Origin: Rikenellaceae bacterium
GTDB taxonomy: Bacteria > Bacteroidota > Bacteroidia > Bacteroidales > Rikenellaceae
NCBI GenBank assembly: GCA_015059945.1
Contig: SUZJ01000003.1
Location: 124,001-188,000, forward strand
DNA length: 64,000 nucleotides
Direction of reading: 5' to 3'
Shown here: piece by piece, positions 7,559-15,675 of the stretch
Position numbering within the stretch: position 1 is the stretch's first letter
Layout of the letters: every line of letters starts with the position of its first letter
Program-made: the position numbers and the translations under genes
Notes under the pieces: generated by a model
Database searches by the model: none
Told to the model about the DNA's origin: nothing
The model's input: the letters and a program-made list of their open reading frames with translations, nothing else

Positions 7559-9479
7559 CGTAACGGTCAGCTTTGGTGGCTGGGATTTGTTCAAAGACAT
7601 CTCGCTCTTGATAAATCCCCGCGACCGCATAGGTCTTGTGGGCAAGAATGGCGCAGGCAAGACTACCCTGCTGAAAGTGATTATGGGGTTGCAACCCCCT
7701 ACCGCAGGAGCTATAACAATGAGTGGCGACACCTCGCTGGGCTACCTGCCACAGCAGATGAAGGTGCACGACACCACCACGCTGGTCGAAGAGACCTCCA
7801 AGGCGTTTGAGGAGGTGCTTACCCTCGAAGCCGAAATGGAGCGCCTGACAGCCCAGATTGCCAGCCGTGAGGACTACGAGAGCGAGGAGTATGCCGAGCT
7901 GATACACCGCCTAAACGAGGCCACCGACCGTCACCAACTGTTAGGTGGCGAGAGTCGTAGTGCACAGGTAGAGCGCACACTGCTCGGCTTGGGCTTCAAG
8001 CGTACCGACCTCGACAAGCCCACCAGCACATTCAGTGGTGGCTGGCGTATGCGTATCGAGTTAGCCAAGTTGCTGCTGCGTAGGCCCTCGATACTGCTAC
8101 TCGACGAGCCCACCAACCACCTCGACATCGAGAGTATCCAGTGGTTGGAGAACTACTTGAAGGACTACAACGGAGCGGTGTTGCTCATCTCGCACGACAG
8201 AGATTTTCTGGACAACGTGACCAACCGCACCGTAGAGCTACTGCTGGGCAAGGTCTACGACTACAAGGTGCCCTACAGCCAGTATGTGCAGCTGCGCAAG
8301 GAGCGCCGCGAGGCTCAGGTGGCCGCCTACAACAATCAACAACGACTGATTGAAAAGACCGAGGAGTTTATCGAAAAATTCCGCTACAAACCCACCAAGA
8401 GCAACCAAGTGCAGAGCCGCGTCAAGCAGCTCGAAAGGCTCGACCGCATAGAGATTGACGAGGAGGACCTGAGCGCACTGAACTTGAAATTCCCCCCTGC
8501 CCCACGCAGCGGCCAGATTGTGGCCGAGATTAAGGAGGTGGGCAAGCAGTTCGACATCAAGCGCGTATTTTCGGGTGCCAACTTCACCATCGAGAAGGGC
8601 GACCGCATAGCCCTCGTGGGGCGCAATGGCGAGGGCAAGACCACCCTGGCACGCATACTCATAGGCGAGTTGGAGCCCAGCGAGGGCAGCATTAAGGTGG
8701 GCGCAAATGTGAGCCTGGGCTACTATGCCCAAAACCAAGACGACCTGATGGATGGCGAATTTACGGTCTACGACACCCTCGACAAGGTGGCCGTTGGCGA
8801 CATCCGCACCCGATTGAGGGATATTTTGGGCGCCTTCCTGTTCCGAGGCGAGGATGTAGACAAGAAGGTGAAGGTGTTGAGCGGTGGCGAGCGTTCACGC
8901 TTGGCTATGGCCCGTATGATGCTCTCGCCCCACAACCTGCTGGTACTCGACGAGCCCACCAACCATATGGATATGCGCTCGAAGGACATCTTGAAGGAGG
9001 CCTTGATGAAGTACGACGGCACACTGGTGGTAGTGTCGCACGACAGGGAGTTTCTCGACGGGTTGGTCGACAAGGTCTACGAGTTCCGCGATGGCGGAGT
9101 GAAGGAGTACCTGGGTGGCATACGCTACTTCCTCGAGAAGCGCAAAATAGAGGATATGCGCCAGATTGAGGCCAAAGAGAGTGTGGCCAAAGAGCAGAAG
9201 AGCACCACTGGTCGCGATGACTACCTGGCCAAGAAGGAGAACGAAAAGCAGATACGCAAGACACAGCGAGCCATCGACGAGAAGGAGGCCCTGGTGGCAC
9301 AGCTCGAGGAACAGGTGGCCGAGTGGGACCAGAAGTTGGCCTCGCCCGACGAGCACGGCATCGACCTGACAGACAGCAGCGTATTTGAGCAGTACAACGC
9401 CCTGAAACAGAAGCTCGCCTTCGAGGAGCACGAGTGGGAGAAGCTCTGCTACGAGCTCGAACTATTGCAAGAGAATTGA
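7542..9479 (+). CDS. ABC-F family ATPase (ribosome-associated)
   Basis: The 645-residue protein has two ABC nucleotide-binding domains on one chain and no membrane segments, the hallmark of ABC-F. NBD1 carries Walker A GKNGAGKTT (34-42), signature FSGGWRMR and Walker B LLLDEPTNHLD. NBD2 carries GRNGEGKTT, LSGGERSRLAMA and LLVLDEPTNHMD. A charged linker of about 80 residues lies between them, and a coiled-coil C-terminal domain (about 550-640) resembles Uup. ABC-F proteins act at the ribosomal E site to relieve stalling or drug block; which subfamily this is cannot be told from motifs. The upstream leader is structured. The stop codon is formed by the first unit of a 7-bp repeat array. Confidence 0.93.
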   Translation: MVSIDNVTVSFGGWDLFKDISLLINPRDRIGLVGKNGAGKTTLLKVIMGLQPPTAGAITMSGDTSLGYLPQQMKVHDTTTLVEETSKAFEEVLTLEAEMERLTAQIASREDYESEEYAELIHRLNEATDRHQLLGGESRSAQVERTLLGLGFKRTDLDKPTSTFSGGWRMRIELAKLLLRRPSILLLDEPTNHLDIESIQWLENYLKDYNGAVLLISHDRDFLDNVTNRTVELLLGKVYDYKVPYSQYVQLRKERREAQVAAYNNQQRLIEKTEEFIEKFRYKPTKSNQVQSRVKQLERLDRIEIDEEDLSALNLKFPPAPRSGQIVAEIKEVGKQFDIKRVFSGANFTIEKGDRIALVGRNGEGKTTLARILIGELEPSEGSIKVGANVSLGYYAQNQDDLMDGEFTVYDTLDKVAVGDIRTRLRDILGAFLFRGEDVDKKVKVLSGGERSRLAMARMMLSPHNLLVLDEPTNHMDMRSKDILKEALMKYDGTLVVVSHDREFLDGLVDKVYEFRDGGVKEYLGGIRYFLEKRKIEDMRQIEAKESVAKEQKSTTGRDDYLAKKENEKQIRKTQRAIDEKEALVAQLEEQVAEWDQKLASPDEHGIDLTDSSVFEQYNALKQKLAFEEHEWEKLCYELELLQEN

Positions 9480-9524
9480 AAATTGAAAATTGACGGTCGA
9501 CGGTTGACGGTCGACGGTCGACAA
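9476..9524 (+). repeat. Seven-unit 7-bp array with consensus T-Y-G-A-N3
   Basis: Contiguous heptamers TTGAAAA, TTGAAAA, TTGACGG, TCGACGG, TTGACGG, TCGACGG, TCGACAA run in one register. The first supplies the TGA stop of the ABC-F gene, and the array ends 11 bases before the rlmB start. It shows that the TTGAAAA and GGTCGAC arrays seen elsewhere belong to one period-7 family. Confidence 0.85.
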
Positions 9525-9534
9525 AAGAAGGTAT

Positions 9535-10455
9535 ATGCAAGAATTTCTGAAAGACAAACGCGAGCGCAAGCCTCGCACCGAAAGCTACACCAACCCCAAT
9601 GCCGAGCCCGCCACCACCGAGGCCCGCGACATCAACTGGGAAGAGCGCACCCGTGAGCACAAACCAACCGGCCCACGCAAAGAGTACAAACCCCGCAACA
9701 ACGATGACAAGCCCCGCGCCGGCGAAGAGAACATCATCTACGGTCTGAGGCCCGTAATCGAGGCTATCGAGACCGAAAAGCAGATCGAGAAGCTCTACGT
9801 CAAGAAGGGTGCCGAGGGCCAGCTGATGGCCGACCTGAGGGACCTCTGCTACCGCAGCCGCATACGCTACCAAGAGGTGCCCGTCGAGAAGCTCAACCGA
9901 CTGACTCGAGGCAATCACCAGGGCGTGGTGGCCGTAATTGCCCCCATCGAGTATGTTGGTTTGGAGGACATTTTGGACCGTATTCCCGACGACGAGAAGG
10001 CCCTGATTGTGGTCTTTGATGGCGTTACCGACGTGCGCAACTTTGGCGCCATTGCCCGCTCGGCCGAGTGCGCAGGTGCCCACGGACTTATCACCCCACT
10101 GAAGAACTCGGCCCCCGTAAATGGCGAGGCCATACGCTCATCGGCAGGAGCTCTTACGCGCATACCCGTACACCGCGCAGGCAGTATTCGCAACACACTC
10201 AAAACCCTCGCACAGCAGGGTATGCAGATTGTGGCCGCCACCGAGAAGGCCGACACTCTGCTCTTCGATGCCGACCTGACGGGCCCCACCGTCATTGTTA
10301 TGGGCAACGAGGAGAGCGGTATCAGCAAAGAGGTGCTCAAGCTCTGCACCTGCAAGGCTGCAATCCCTATGGTGGGCGCAATCGAGAGCCTGAATGTGTC
10401 GGCAGCAGCTGCCGTAATGCTCTTTGAGACCGTTCGCCAGCGCTTCTGCAAGTAA
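9535..10455 (+). CDS. rlmB: 23S rRNA (guanosine-2'-O-)-methyltransferase, RlmB/TrmH type
   Basis: This SPOUT methyltransferase transfers methyl from SAM to a ribose 2'-OH of rRNA. After a charged, low-complexity N-terminal extension of about 60 residues comes a substrate-binding domain starting IIYGLRPVIEAI, with the NHQGVVAVIAP segment at its end. The SpoU catalytic domain follows with the three motifs: DVRNFGAIARSAECAGAHG, VIVMGNEESGI and IPMVGAIESLNVSAAAAV. The total of 306 residues is longer than E. coli RlmB because of the N-terminal extension. It lies between the ABC-F gene and a YgjP-like gene, all on one strand with small gaps, so co-transcription is likely. The exact target nucleotide is inferred from family only. 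Confidence 0.9.
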   Translation: MQEFLKDKRERKPRTESYTNPNAEPATTEARDINWEERTREHKPTGPRKEYKPRNNDDKPRAGEENIIYGLRPVIEAIETEKQIEKLYVKKGAEGQLMADLRDLCYRSRIRYQEVPVEKLNRLTRGNHQGVVAVIAPIEYVGLEDILDRIPDDEKALIVVFDGVTDVRNFGAIARSAECAGAHGLITPLKNSAPVNGEAIRSSAGALTRIPVHRAGSIRNTLKTLAQQGMQIVAATEKADTLLFDADLTGPTVIVMGNEESGISKEVLKLCTCKAAIPMVGAIESLNVSAAAAVMLFETVRQRFCK

Positions 10456-10482
10456 CCCTTCGCCCCCACCCTCTCTATCGCA

Positions 10483-11025
10483 ATGGCACAGGGCTACACC
10501 ATAGAGGTTGTCAGGAGCCGTAGGACCCGACGCATCTCGCTCCGCATAACCCGTAGCGGAGGGGTGCGACTAACGATACCCTGGTGGCAACCCAAAGGGG
10601 CGGCACTCCGCTGGGCCGAGAGTAGGCACGAGTGGATTGTGCAGGCCCTCGAACGACAAGCCCAACGCCAAGCAGCCACCCCACCTCTGAGTGACCAAGA
10701 GGTGGAGGCTCTGCGCAAGGTGGCCCACCAGAAGTTGCCCCGGATGCTTGCCGCCGCCTCCGAGCGCATAGGCATTGGCTACAACAAGCTGACCATACGC
10801 AAGGCCCACACACGCTGGGGCAGTTGCACGCGCGAGGGCAACATTTCGTTGTCGCTCTACCTGGCGGCCCTGCCCGACGAACTGATTGACTTTGTGTGTG
10901 TTCACGAGCTGTGCCACCGCATTCACCCCAATCACTCGGCCGACTTCCACTCGCTTGTTGACCACCACCTGGGCGGCCGCGAAAAGGAGCTCAACGCCAA
11001 GCTGAAAAAGTATCGCCCACAATAA
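10483..11025 (+). CDS. YgjP-like zinc metallopeptidase domain protein (DUF45 / M48-like)
   Basis: The 180-residue protein carries RWGSCTREGNISLS followed by VCVHELCHRIHPNHSADFH. The HELCH zincin helix plus downstream His is the signature of the YgjP/DUF45 family, relatives of SprT and WSS1-type peptidases. The family is predicted to be a soluble metal-dependent peptidase; substrates are unknown. The N-terminal part (about residues 1-60) is beta-rich and basic (RSRRTRRISLRITRSGGVRL), as usual for the family. It starts 27 bases after rlmB, consistent with an operon. Confidence 0.85.
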   Translation: MAQGYTIEVVRSRRTRRISLRITRSGGVRLTIPWWQPKGAALRWAESRHEWIVQALERQAQRQAATPPLSDQEVEALRKVAHQKLPRMLAAASERIGIGYNKLTIRKAHTRWGSCTREGNISLSLYLAALPDELIDFVCVHELCHRIHPNHSADFHSLVDHHLGGREKELNAKLKKYRPQ

Positions 11026-11383
11026 GCCGACGATTGGAATTGAAAATTGAAAATTGACAGACCCCTCAGTCGCTTTACGACAGCTCCCCTAACTTAGGAG
11101 AGCAGTTATCCCTAAACTCCTCAAAATCGGTCGACGGTCGACGGTCGACGGCAAAACACACGCCCCCGACCTTCGGCCACCCCCTCTAACTTAGAGGGGG
11201 AATTGGACAAAAACTCTCCCCCTAAGTTCCTTAAATTCCCTAAACTCCCTATCTCTACCGAAGCACTTCCACCCATCGGAGCACACCCAAATCACCCACA
11301 TAGGAGCAGAAATTTGCTCCGATTTTTTTGTTTGGAGAAAAAATTGTACCTTTGGCAATACCTATAAAAACTATGCACTCGCT
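11026..11383 (+). repeat. Repeat-filled intergenic region upstream of arginine deiminase gene
   Basis: No gene is seen. In order it contains TTGAAAA heptamers (11039-11057), a two-hairpin palindromic element (11061-11107), GGTCGAC heptamers x3 (11131-11151), a second two-hairpin element (11157-11205) with GGCC-TTCGG-type and CCCCCTCTAA/TTAGAGGGGG arms, and a 9-bp array (11221-11256: CCTAAGTTC, CTTAAATTC, CCCTAAACTC-like). The arginine deiminase promoter element TACCTTTG follows at 11347-11354. Confidence 0.75.
11347..11354 (+). promoter_or_regulatory. Promoter -7 element of arginine deiminase gene
   Basis: TACCTTTG matches TAnnTTTG and lies 29 bases before the ATG. A T-rich stretch with TTTG occurs upstream at non-ideal spacing. 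Confidence 0.6.
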
Positions 11384-12565
11384 ATGATTATCTTGATGCA
11401 CGAACCTACCGACGAACTCTTTCTGGGCGTAATGCACCCCGATGCCGCCTTGTTCGCCGACTACTTTGACATAGAACTCGCCGCCAAAGAGCACGCCGAC
11501 TATCGCGCAGCACTCGAACGCGCAGGCGCAAAGGTATTGACCGTAAGGCAGATACTGCTCGAAGGCACTCTCGACAAACAAGGCCGCCCTGTGGAGGGCA
11601 AAGAGCTGGTCGAGCTGCGCAAGTTCGCATCGAAGTATCTCACCTTCAACACCGACAACATCCCCGAAGAGCACAAGGCACAGGAGCGTTACAAAAAGAT
11701 GATTATAGGTCGTGCACACCCCAAAGACCTGGTGAAGATGATTATGTTGCAGCCCGAAATTGTACTCTCCTACACCGAGAGCAACACCGGCTTTGCGGCC
11801 ACCTACATCCAGAGGCCCATTATGAACATCTTCTTTATGAGGGACCAGATGATATCGACCGCCAAAGGTATAGTCATCGGCCGTATGAACTCGGCCCAGA
11901 GGCAGTTGGAGTGCGAGATTGCCGAGTTCTGTCTGAACAAGATTGGCTTCCCACCCATTCACCACATCACTGGCGACGACGCCTACCTCGAGGGTGGCGA
12001 CTTCTTGCCCTTCGGCGACTACTCGTTCATAGGCTGCGGACTGCGCACCACGCAGTCGGCCGTAGACCAGCTGATGGAGCACGACCTGCTGGGTACCAAC
12101 AAGGTGGTAGTCGTGAAGGATTCGTGGGGCGAGCAAGAGCAGATGCACCTCGACACCTACTTCAACATCATCGACCGCGACCTGTGTACCCTCTCCGAAG
12201 CCCGCTACCTGTCGGCCAAGGGCGACCCCCAGTATCTGAAAATCGACATCTGGGAGCGCGAGTCACCCACCGAGCCTTATCACAAGGCCTTTGAGGATAT
12301 CAGCTTTGTAGACTTCATAGAGGATGAACTGAAAATGAAGATTATACCCATCTCGCGCAAAGACGAGCTCACATATGCCAACAACTTCCTCACCGTTGCG
12401 CCACGCAAGATTATGGCGGTTGCGGGCCAGTCGGTCGAGCTGCAAGAGGCTTTCAAGGCCAACTATGTAGACGTGACGTGGGTACCTCTGACCAACCTGA
12501 CCAAAGGCTACGGCGCCGCCCACTGTATGACCCAACTTGTCGACGACGGCGACGTGCTGTTTTAG
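11384..12565 (+). CDS. arcA: Arginine deiminase family protein
   Basis: The 393-residue guanidino-group-modifying enzyme belongs to the amidinotransferase fold. Visible active-site pieces are FFMRDQ, YLEGGDFL (EGGD), the His region EQMHLDTYFN and the nucleophile Cys in AAHCMTQL near the C-terminus. Arginine deiminase hydrolyses arginine to citrulline and ammonia. Length is close to bacterial ArcA (about 400). No carbamate kinase or ornithine carbamoyltransferase gene is adjacent, so an ATP-yielding deiminase pathway cannot be shown from this locus. A free-standing role in nitrogen supply or acid tolerance is possible. The start at 11384 was chosen over the out-of-frame ATG at 11373. Confidence 0.82.
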   Translation: MIILMHEPTDELFLGVMHPDAALFADYFDIELAAKEHADYRAALERAGAKVLTVRQILLEGTLDKQGRPVEGKELVELRKFASKYLTFNTDNIPEEHKAQERYKKMIIGRAHPKDLVKMIMLQPEIVLSYTESNTGFAATYIQRPIMNIFFMRDQMISTAKGIVIGRMNSAQRQLECEIAEFCLNKIGFPPIHHITGDDAYLEGGDFLPFGDYSFIGCGLRTTQSAVDQLMEHDLLGTNKVVVVKDSWGEQEQMHLDTYFNIIDRDLCTLSEARYLSAKGDPQYLKIDIWERESPTEPYHKAFEDISFVDFIEDELKMKIIPISRKDELTYANNFLTVAPRKIMAVAGQSVELQEAFKANYVDVTWVPLTNLTKGYGAAHCMTQLVDDGDVLF

Positions 12566-12623
12566 GGTTCTTCGTCTTGCCACGCCTCTTCGTAGGAGAG
12601 GCGGTTGGCATCTACCGCTCTTC

Positions 12624-12901
12624 CACCCCCTCTGCGTGAGGACACGCAGATAATTTCGACCACCCCTCGGCCCTAACGGGCCACTCCCCTTTCGTAGGGG
12701 AGATTGTGGTGGGGATTGGTAAGGGCGTGCAATTCCTTTTACACACGCCCCCGCCCTTCGGGCACCCCCTCTGCGTGAGGACACGCAGACAATTTCGACC
12801 ACCCCTCGGCCCTAACGGGCCACTCCCCTTTCGTAGGGGAGATTGAGATTGGGCTTGGCAAGGGTGTGCAATTCCTTTCACACACGCCCCCGTCACTTCG
12901 C
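12624..12901 (+). repeat. Two tandem copies of a 139-bp palindrome-rich unit
   Basis: Unit 1 begins at 12624 and unit 2 at 12763. They share the CTGCGTG-AGGA-CACGCAG hairpin, GGCCC-TAAC-GGGCC hairpin, CTCCCC-TTTCGTA-GGGGAG hairpin and the GTGCAATTCCTTT tail, with a handful of substitutions in the last third. The reverse complement of part of the unit recurs at 22690-22755. Confidence 0.8.
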
Positions 12902-13090
12902 GCCACCCCCTCTAACTTAGAGGGGGAATTATCCTATATATCCCATTAGTCCTATTGGTCCTATTACTCCTATAAATCCTATAAGAGCTATGGGAGTTAT
13001 AGGAGTTCTATGATTTTTGTCAAGGGCCTTAAAGTCCTTAATGACCTTAACAAGGTCGAGGACCAACAAACGCGCACACAAAAATGTCCT

Positions 13091-13139
13091 AAACTCCCCT
13101 ACCGATAGGCAATAATTCCTTAGGTGGTGGGAGTTTTTT
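13091..13139 (+). terminator. Hairpin terminator upstream of lipoprotein gene
   Basis: AAACTCCC-CTACC pairs with GGTGG-T-GGGAGTTT and is followed by TTTTTTG. It probably ends the arginine deiminase transcript. Confidence 0.6.
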
Positions 13140-13252
13140 GTACTATTATTATAAAATAGGTATGCAGGTGAACAACTTTGCAAAATTTTTTGTATCTTGT
13201 AGCCAAATACAGCTACGCAAAATCAACAAATTAACATAAACATCTGTAAGTT

Positions 13253-15640
13253 ATGAAGAAATTCTACCGTACAACACTATCACTGGCGGTAGCCTCGATT
13301 ATGGCCCTGGTGGGCTGTAACACCGACTACAACTTCGACAAACTCTCGCTCGAAGTGACCGTAGGCGATACCGAGGGCATTGTAGTACCGCTGGGTAGCA
13401 CCGGCGAGATTAAACTCTCCGAACTGCTGACCGACACCCCGCTGACTCCCGACGAGAATGGCTACTACTCGTTCTCGAGCGAGGACTCGTTTACCTACAC
13501 CGTTGAGTTGGGCACTCTCGACCCCATCAGTGGCATTGTACCCCACATCGAGCCCCAGACCTTCGAATTTATGGGCGCCATCAACCCCTCGTTGCCCGCA
13601 GTTAGCGGCAGCCACGAGATTCCTCTGCCCAGCGGCATCACCTCGGGTGTTACCATTCCCGACGCCCTGGCAGGCATCACCGCCCCTCTGGAGGTGGGCC
13701 CCAGCTCGTTTGAGAACAGCTTTGAGGTTGAGTTGCCCTCGCAGGTAGCCTCGATTGGCACTATCGTATTCGGTACCAAGGGCGAAGGCTCATCGGCCGA
13801 GGTGGTATTCCACCTGAACAACTTGGCCGACGTAACCACAGGCCGCCTGATTGAGGAGTTTATGATTGAACTGCCCGCAGGCTTTACCCTTGCAGTGCCC
13901 AATGGCGGCATTGGCGCGGTAACCGAGGGCGAGAACTCCAAAACCCCCAACCGCTACACCGTAACCAATCAGACCATATCGGGTAGCGAGCTAAGGCTCG
14001 GTTTCATAATCAAGAGCCTCGATATGAGCGGTGCCTCCATCTCGAATGGCAAGGTGTCGTTCGATGCCGACGTTAAGTATGGCTTCAAGTTCACCTCTAC
14101 GACCAAAGCGGGTTATGTTTCGACCACTATGCCCAAGGTAGACCTGTCGGCTCAGTTGGATATCACCAGCATCAGTGTCAAGACGGGCCTGATTGAGGAG
14201 AGCGTGGAGGTTGCGGAAGAGATTAACCAGACCATCGACGTTCCTGCCGAGATTAGTCGCATCGACTACCTGGCCGTTAGCGATGCCAAAGATGCAACCA
14301 AAAATCCCGTGCTGAACATCAAGCTCGGTCTTGAGGGTGCGCCCATTGACCATATGCAGCTGAGAGATGTGAAGATTGAACTGCCCCTATTTGTAGACGT
14401 AGAGACACCTCAGGGCTGGACTCTCGACAAAGACAACACACTCACTTGTGCCCAGTTGGATATCGACAACGACACCACCAACGACATCATTGCTCTGACC
14501 ATCAAGGGTATCAAGAACATACAGATTGCCGACAGCAAGGTGATGCTCAACGGCAAGGTTGGCGTAAGTGCCAAAGCCGTAGTGCCCCAGGGTCAGGAGC
14601 TTAAAGTGGATATGTCGGCCCAGAAACTTACCGTCACCCCCAGCGTAACCCTCAGCGATATTGCCATTGAGGAGGTTACGGGCATTATTGACCCCGACTT
14701 GGGCGACCTTATCGAGCCCCAGGAGATTGACCTGAGCGGCATTAGCGAGGCTCTGGGCGATGCCGATATTGAGCTTAACCTCTGCTCGCCAACCCTCAAA
14801 CTCAGAGTCGAGAACCCCATTGGTGTGGGTATTGATGCAGTGGTTAAGATTATCGCCTACAAGGGTGGCGCTGTGTCGCAGACCGTTATCACTCCCACCA
14901 TCGCCATTCAACCCGCACAGGGCACTACCCCTGCAATTACCAACTTGACACTTTCGGGCAACTCTCTCCTACCCGATGAGCCCAGCTACATCTACATCGC
15001 AGGTCTGGCCGATATTATCAACTCGCTGCCCGAGAAGCTGACCGTAGAGCTCTCGGCCGAGACCAACAAGAACAGCGCACACCGACTGGTACTCCAAGAC
15101 TCCTACACCTTCAAGGCATCTTACTCGGTAGAGGCAAGCCTTAGGTTCGACGAGCAGAAAGAGGGCCACATCAACTACTCGACCGTGATTGAGGATATCG
15201 ATTTGGCCGACTTGGCCGATATTGACCTCGACATCGACAAGGCTACTCTGAACGTAGCAGCCAAGAGCACCCTGCCTATGGATGCAGCTTTGGAGGTTGA
15301 GTTCCTTGATGGCGAGCAGAACGTAATCCCCGGCATTAAGGTTACCAGCGAGGGCACCATAAAGGGTAGCACCTCGGCCGAGCCAGCAACCTCTACCACA
15401 GCAATCGTTATCGAGCTGAACGTAGACCCCACCTCGTCGGCCCTCTCGCCCATTGCACTGCTGGCCCAGACCAAGGCTGTGCGTTGCACCTTCAAGGGCA
15501 AAACCCTGGCAGGCGGTGGCCTTAGCCCCGACCAGTATCTGTCGGCCGAGCTGAACGTAGTGCTCGACAACGGTATTACCGTCGACCTCGGCTCGCTGCT
15601 CGACACCGATGATGACAAAGAAAATGCAGACAACAAATAG
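13253..15640 (+). CDS. Large lipoprotein of unknown function, beta-rich
   Basis: The 795-residue protein begins with a lipoprotein signal peptide; the lipobox LVGC places the lipidated Cys at residue 22. The rest is almost wholly predicted beta-strand, Thr/Ser/Val-rich, with recurrent segments such as AVPQGQELKVDMS and LTIKGIKNI. It looks like several stacked beta-sandwich domains and ends in an acidic tail (DTDDDKENADNK). I recognise no catalytic motif. It is followed after 35 bp by a DUF5723 outer-membrane protein, and the pair ends at a strong terminator, so a lipoprotein/beta-barrel partnership at the outer membrane is likely. Function is not assigned. Confidence 0.85.
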   Translation: MKKFYRTTLSLAVASIMALVGCNTDYNFDKLSLEVTVGDTEGIVVPLGSTGEIKLSELLTDTPLTPDENGYYSFSSEDSFTYTVELGTLDPISGIVPHIEPQTFEFMGAINPSLPAVSGSHEIPLPSGITSGVTIPDALAGITAPLEVGPSSFENSFEVELPSQVASIGTIVFGTKGEGSSAEVVFHLNNLADVTTGRLIEEFMIELPAGFTLAVPNGGIGAVTEGENSKTPNRYTVTNQTISGSELRLGFIIKSLDMSGASISNGKVSFDADVKYGFKFTSTTKAGYVSTTMPKVDLSAQLDITSISVKTGLIEESVEVAEEINQTIDVPAEISRIDYLAVSDAKDATKNPVLNIKLGLEGAPIDHMQLRDVKIELPLFVDVETPQGWTLDKDNTLTCAQLDIDNDTTNDIIALTIKGIKNIQIADSKVMLNGKVGVSAKAVVPQGQELKVDMSAQKLTVTPSVTLSDIAIEEVTGIIDPDLGDLIEPQEIDLSGISEALGDADIELNLCSPTLKLRVENPIGVGIDAVVKIIAYKGGAVSQTVITPTIAIQPAQGTTPAITNLTLSGNSLLPDEPSYIYIAGLADIINSLPEKLTVELSAETNKNSAHRLVLQDSYTFKASYSVEASLRFDEQKEGHINYSTVIEDIDLADLADIDLDIDKATLNVAAKSTLPMDAALEVEFLDGEQNVIPGIKVTSEGTIKGSTSAEPATSTTAIVIELNVDPTSSALSPIALLAQTKAVRCTFKGKTLAGGGLSPDQYLSAELNVVLDNGITVDLGSLLDTDDDKENADNK

Positions 15641-15675
15641 ACCTTCAACCCACAACTAAACCAAGACAAAAAGCT

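Larger units (their letters stand above)
12566..13252. repeat. 687-bp repeat-rich intergenic region
   Basis: No gene is seen. It contains a 48-bp module (12573-12620) repeated at 48978-49024, and two tandem copies of a 139-bp unit beginning at 12624 and 12763. These are followed by a two-hairpin element (12884-12931), eight 9-bp units (12933-13004: CCTATATAT, CCCATTAGT, CCTATTGGT, CCTATTACT and so on) and more 9-mers (13028-13054). A hairpin terminator (13091-13139) and the AT-rich promoter region of the next gene end the stretch. Confidence 0.75.

Noticed and set aside
12566-12901. Possible CRISPR array, because of spaced repeats
   Set aside because: There are only two 139-bp units, no short unique spacers of even length, and no cas genes.
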